Part shown: piece by piece, positions 63,466-64,000 of the stretch
Numbering within the stretch: the first letter of the stretch is position 1
How the letters are laid out: each line of letters starts with the position of its first letter
NCBI GenBank assembly: GCA_945861275.1
Contig: CAMATZ010000004.1
Location: 124,001-188,000 of the forward strand
From: Bordetella parapertussis
Lineage (GTDB): Bacteria; Pseudomonadota; Gammaproteobacteria; Burkholderiales; SG8-41
Direction of reading: 5' to 3'
Length of the DNA stretch: 64,000 nt
Notes under the pieces: model-generated
Databases searched by the model: none
Seen by the model: only the letters and a program-made list of their open reading frames with translations
Told to the model about the DNA's origin: nothing
Program-made: the position numbers and the translations under genes

Positions 63466-64000
63466 TTAAGCGATGACCGAAGCCGTTCGCAATTGCGCCA
63501 TTTTGCCCGCATCATAACCACGCAGCTTGGACAGCAGTTCATGGGTGTGCTGTCCGGCAACCGGTACGGGGCCGAGTCCGCCCGGCGTCTTGGAGAGTTT
63601 GATACTTAATCCCGGCACGTGCATTTCACCGGCGACGGGGTCCTGTACTTTGACCAGCATTTCGCGTTCCCACAAATGCGGATCCTTGACCACCTGCGGA
63701 ATCGACAGCACCGGCGCGACCGGTATGCCGATTTCCAGCAGCATTCCGCAGATGTCGTGGACGGTGTGGCGCTTGCACCATTCGGTGAGCACCGGGTTAT
63801 TATGGCCGAACAGCGAACCCCCTGCACCTTGCGATGCTTGTGTATCTTTGCCGATCAATGCAGCAAGCCGCTGCGTCAGCTTAGCCGTGACACCGCCGGT
63901 CACCACCACCCAGCCGTCTTTTGCCTGATACGGCAGGCGGCCGGATTCCCCTCCCTCCTCGCCGCTATCCAGGTAGTAACAGGCGGGAATTTCAACCATG
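63466..64000 (-). CDS. CaiB/BaiF-type (class III) CoA-transferase, C-terminal part
   Basis: About 178 codons are visible; the gene continues past the window edge, so the ATG at 63999 is probably internal. GRLPYQAKDGWVVVTGG, then KRHTVHDICGMLLEIGIPVA, QVVKDPHLWEREMLVKVQDP and VPGLSIKLSKTPGGLGPVP match the C-terminal half of class III CoA-transferases, which activate carboxylic acids by moving CoA between acids. Confidence 0.88.
   Translation of the reverse strand, partial: MVEIPACYYLDSGEEGGESGRLPYQAKDGWVVVTGGVTAKLTQRLAALIGKDTQASQGAGGSLFGHNNPVLTEWCKRHTVHDICGMLLEIGIPVAPVLSIPQVVKDPHLWEREMLVKVQDPVAGEMHVPGLSIKLSKTPGGLGPVPVAGQHTHELLSKLRGYDAGKMAQLRTASVIA

Overview
The window looks like a chromosomal segment of a betaproteobacterium, probably Burkholderiales-like and possibly uncultivated. 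It is GC-rich. It carries two intact Bug/TctC periplasmic receptors plus two Bug remnants, a betaproteobacterial housekeeping set (tal, dnaQ, rnhA, mltD, fabI, ppiD), and many catabolic enzymes (amidohydrolases, flavin monooxygenases, a CoA-transferase, MmgE/PrpD).

Layout. 1-5.3 kb: the 3' end of tal, a three-repeat lipoprotein, dnaQ-rnhA-methyltransferase (minus), a decayed gloB tail and mltD. 5.4-10.4 kb: an accessory block between two direct copies of the yejF 3' end, holding a broken Bug gene, a Wzx-like flippase, a methyltransferase and a FecR/ferritin-like trio. 10.4-26.4 kb: eight peptide-transporter genes on the minus strand (solute-binding protein, two permeases, double ATPase, then yejA-B-E-F), chained by start/stop overlaps but interrupted at 17.65-22.6 kb by a cassette of secreted or unknown genes between AT-rich direct repeats. 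26.5-29.3 kb: fabI and ppiD. At 29.32 kb the 3' half of a tRNA-Asp-like gene, and at 59.35 kb the 3' half of a tRNA-Pro gene, bracket about 30 kb of mostly accessory catabolic genes.

The strongest unusual signal is a pair of homologous genes (52875-54563 and 60597-62336, both minus) that would each be called as two ORFs because of an in-frame TGA. In both, TGA sits at the same place in the alignment, is followed by Gly-Ser-Cys or Gly-Ala-Cys, and is followed by a stem-loop whose apical loop holds GU at the position known for the E. coli fdhF SECIS. They are best read as selenocysteine proteins of the UGSC type. The first lies in a run with a flavin monooxygenase, a Nudix hydrolase, a dihydroxyphthalate-decarboxylase-like protein and a secreted NHL propeller. 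The second follows a CaiB-type CoA-transferase and a Bug receptor. No selenium machinery is in the window.

A second candidate system is the adjoining pair 41074-42966 and 39472-41073: a secreted FecR-TPR protein directly abutting a membrane protein with a CHASE2 sensor, three membrane helices and a cytoplasmic TIR domain. Other accessory elements are a fused CydDC-like exporter, a PIN/ribbon-helix-helix pair, a PrlF-YhaV pair, an orphan HicB-like protein, tandem ketopantoate-reductase paralogues and inverted 592-residue monooxygenase paralogues. All identifications come from reading the sequence; no database search was run.
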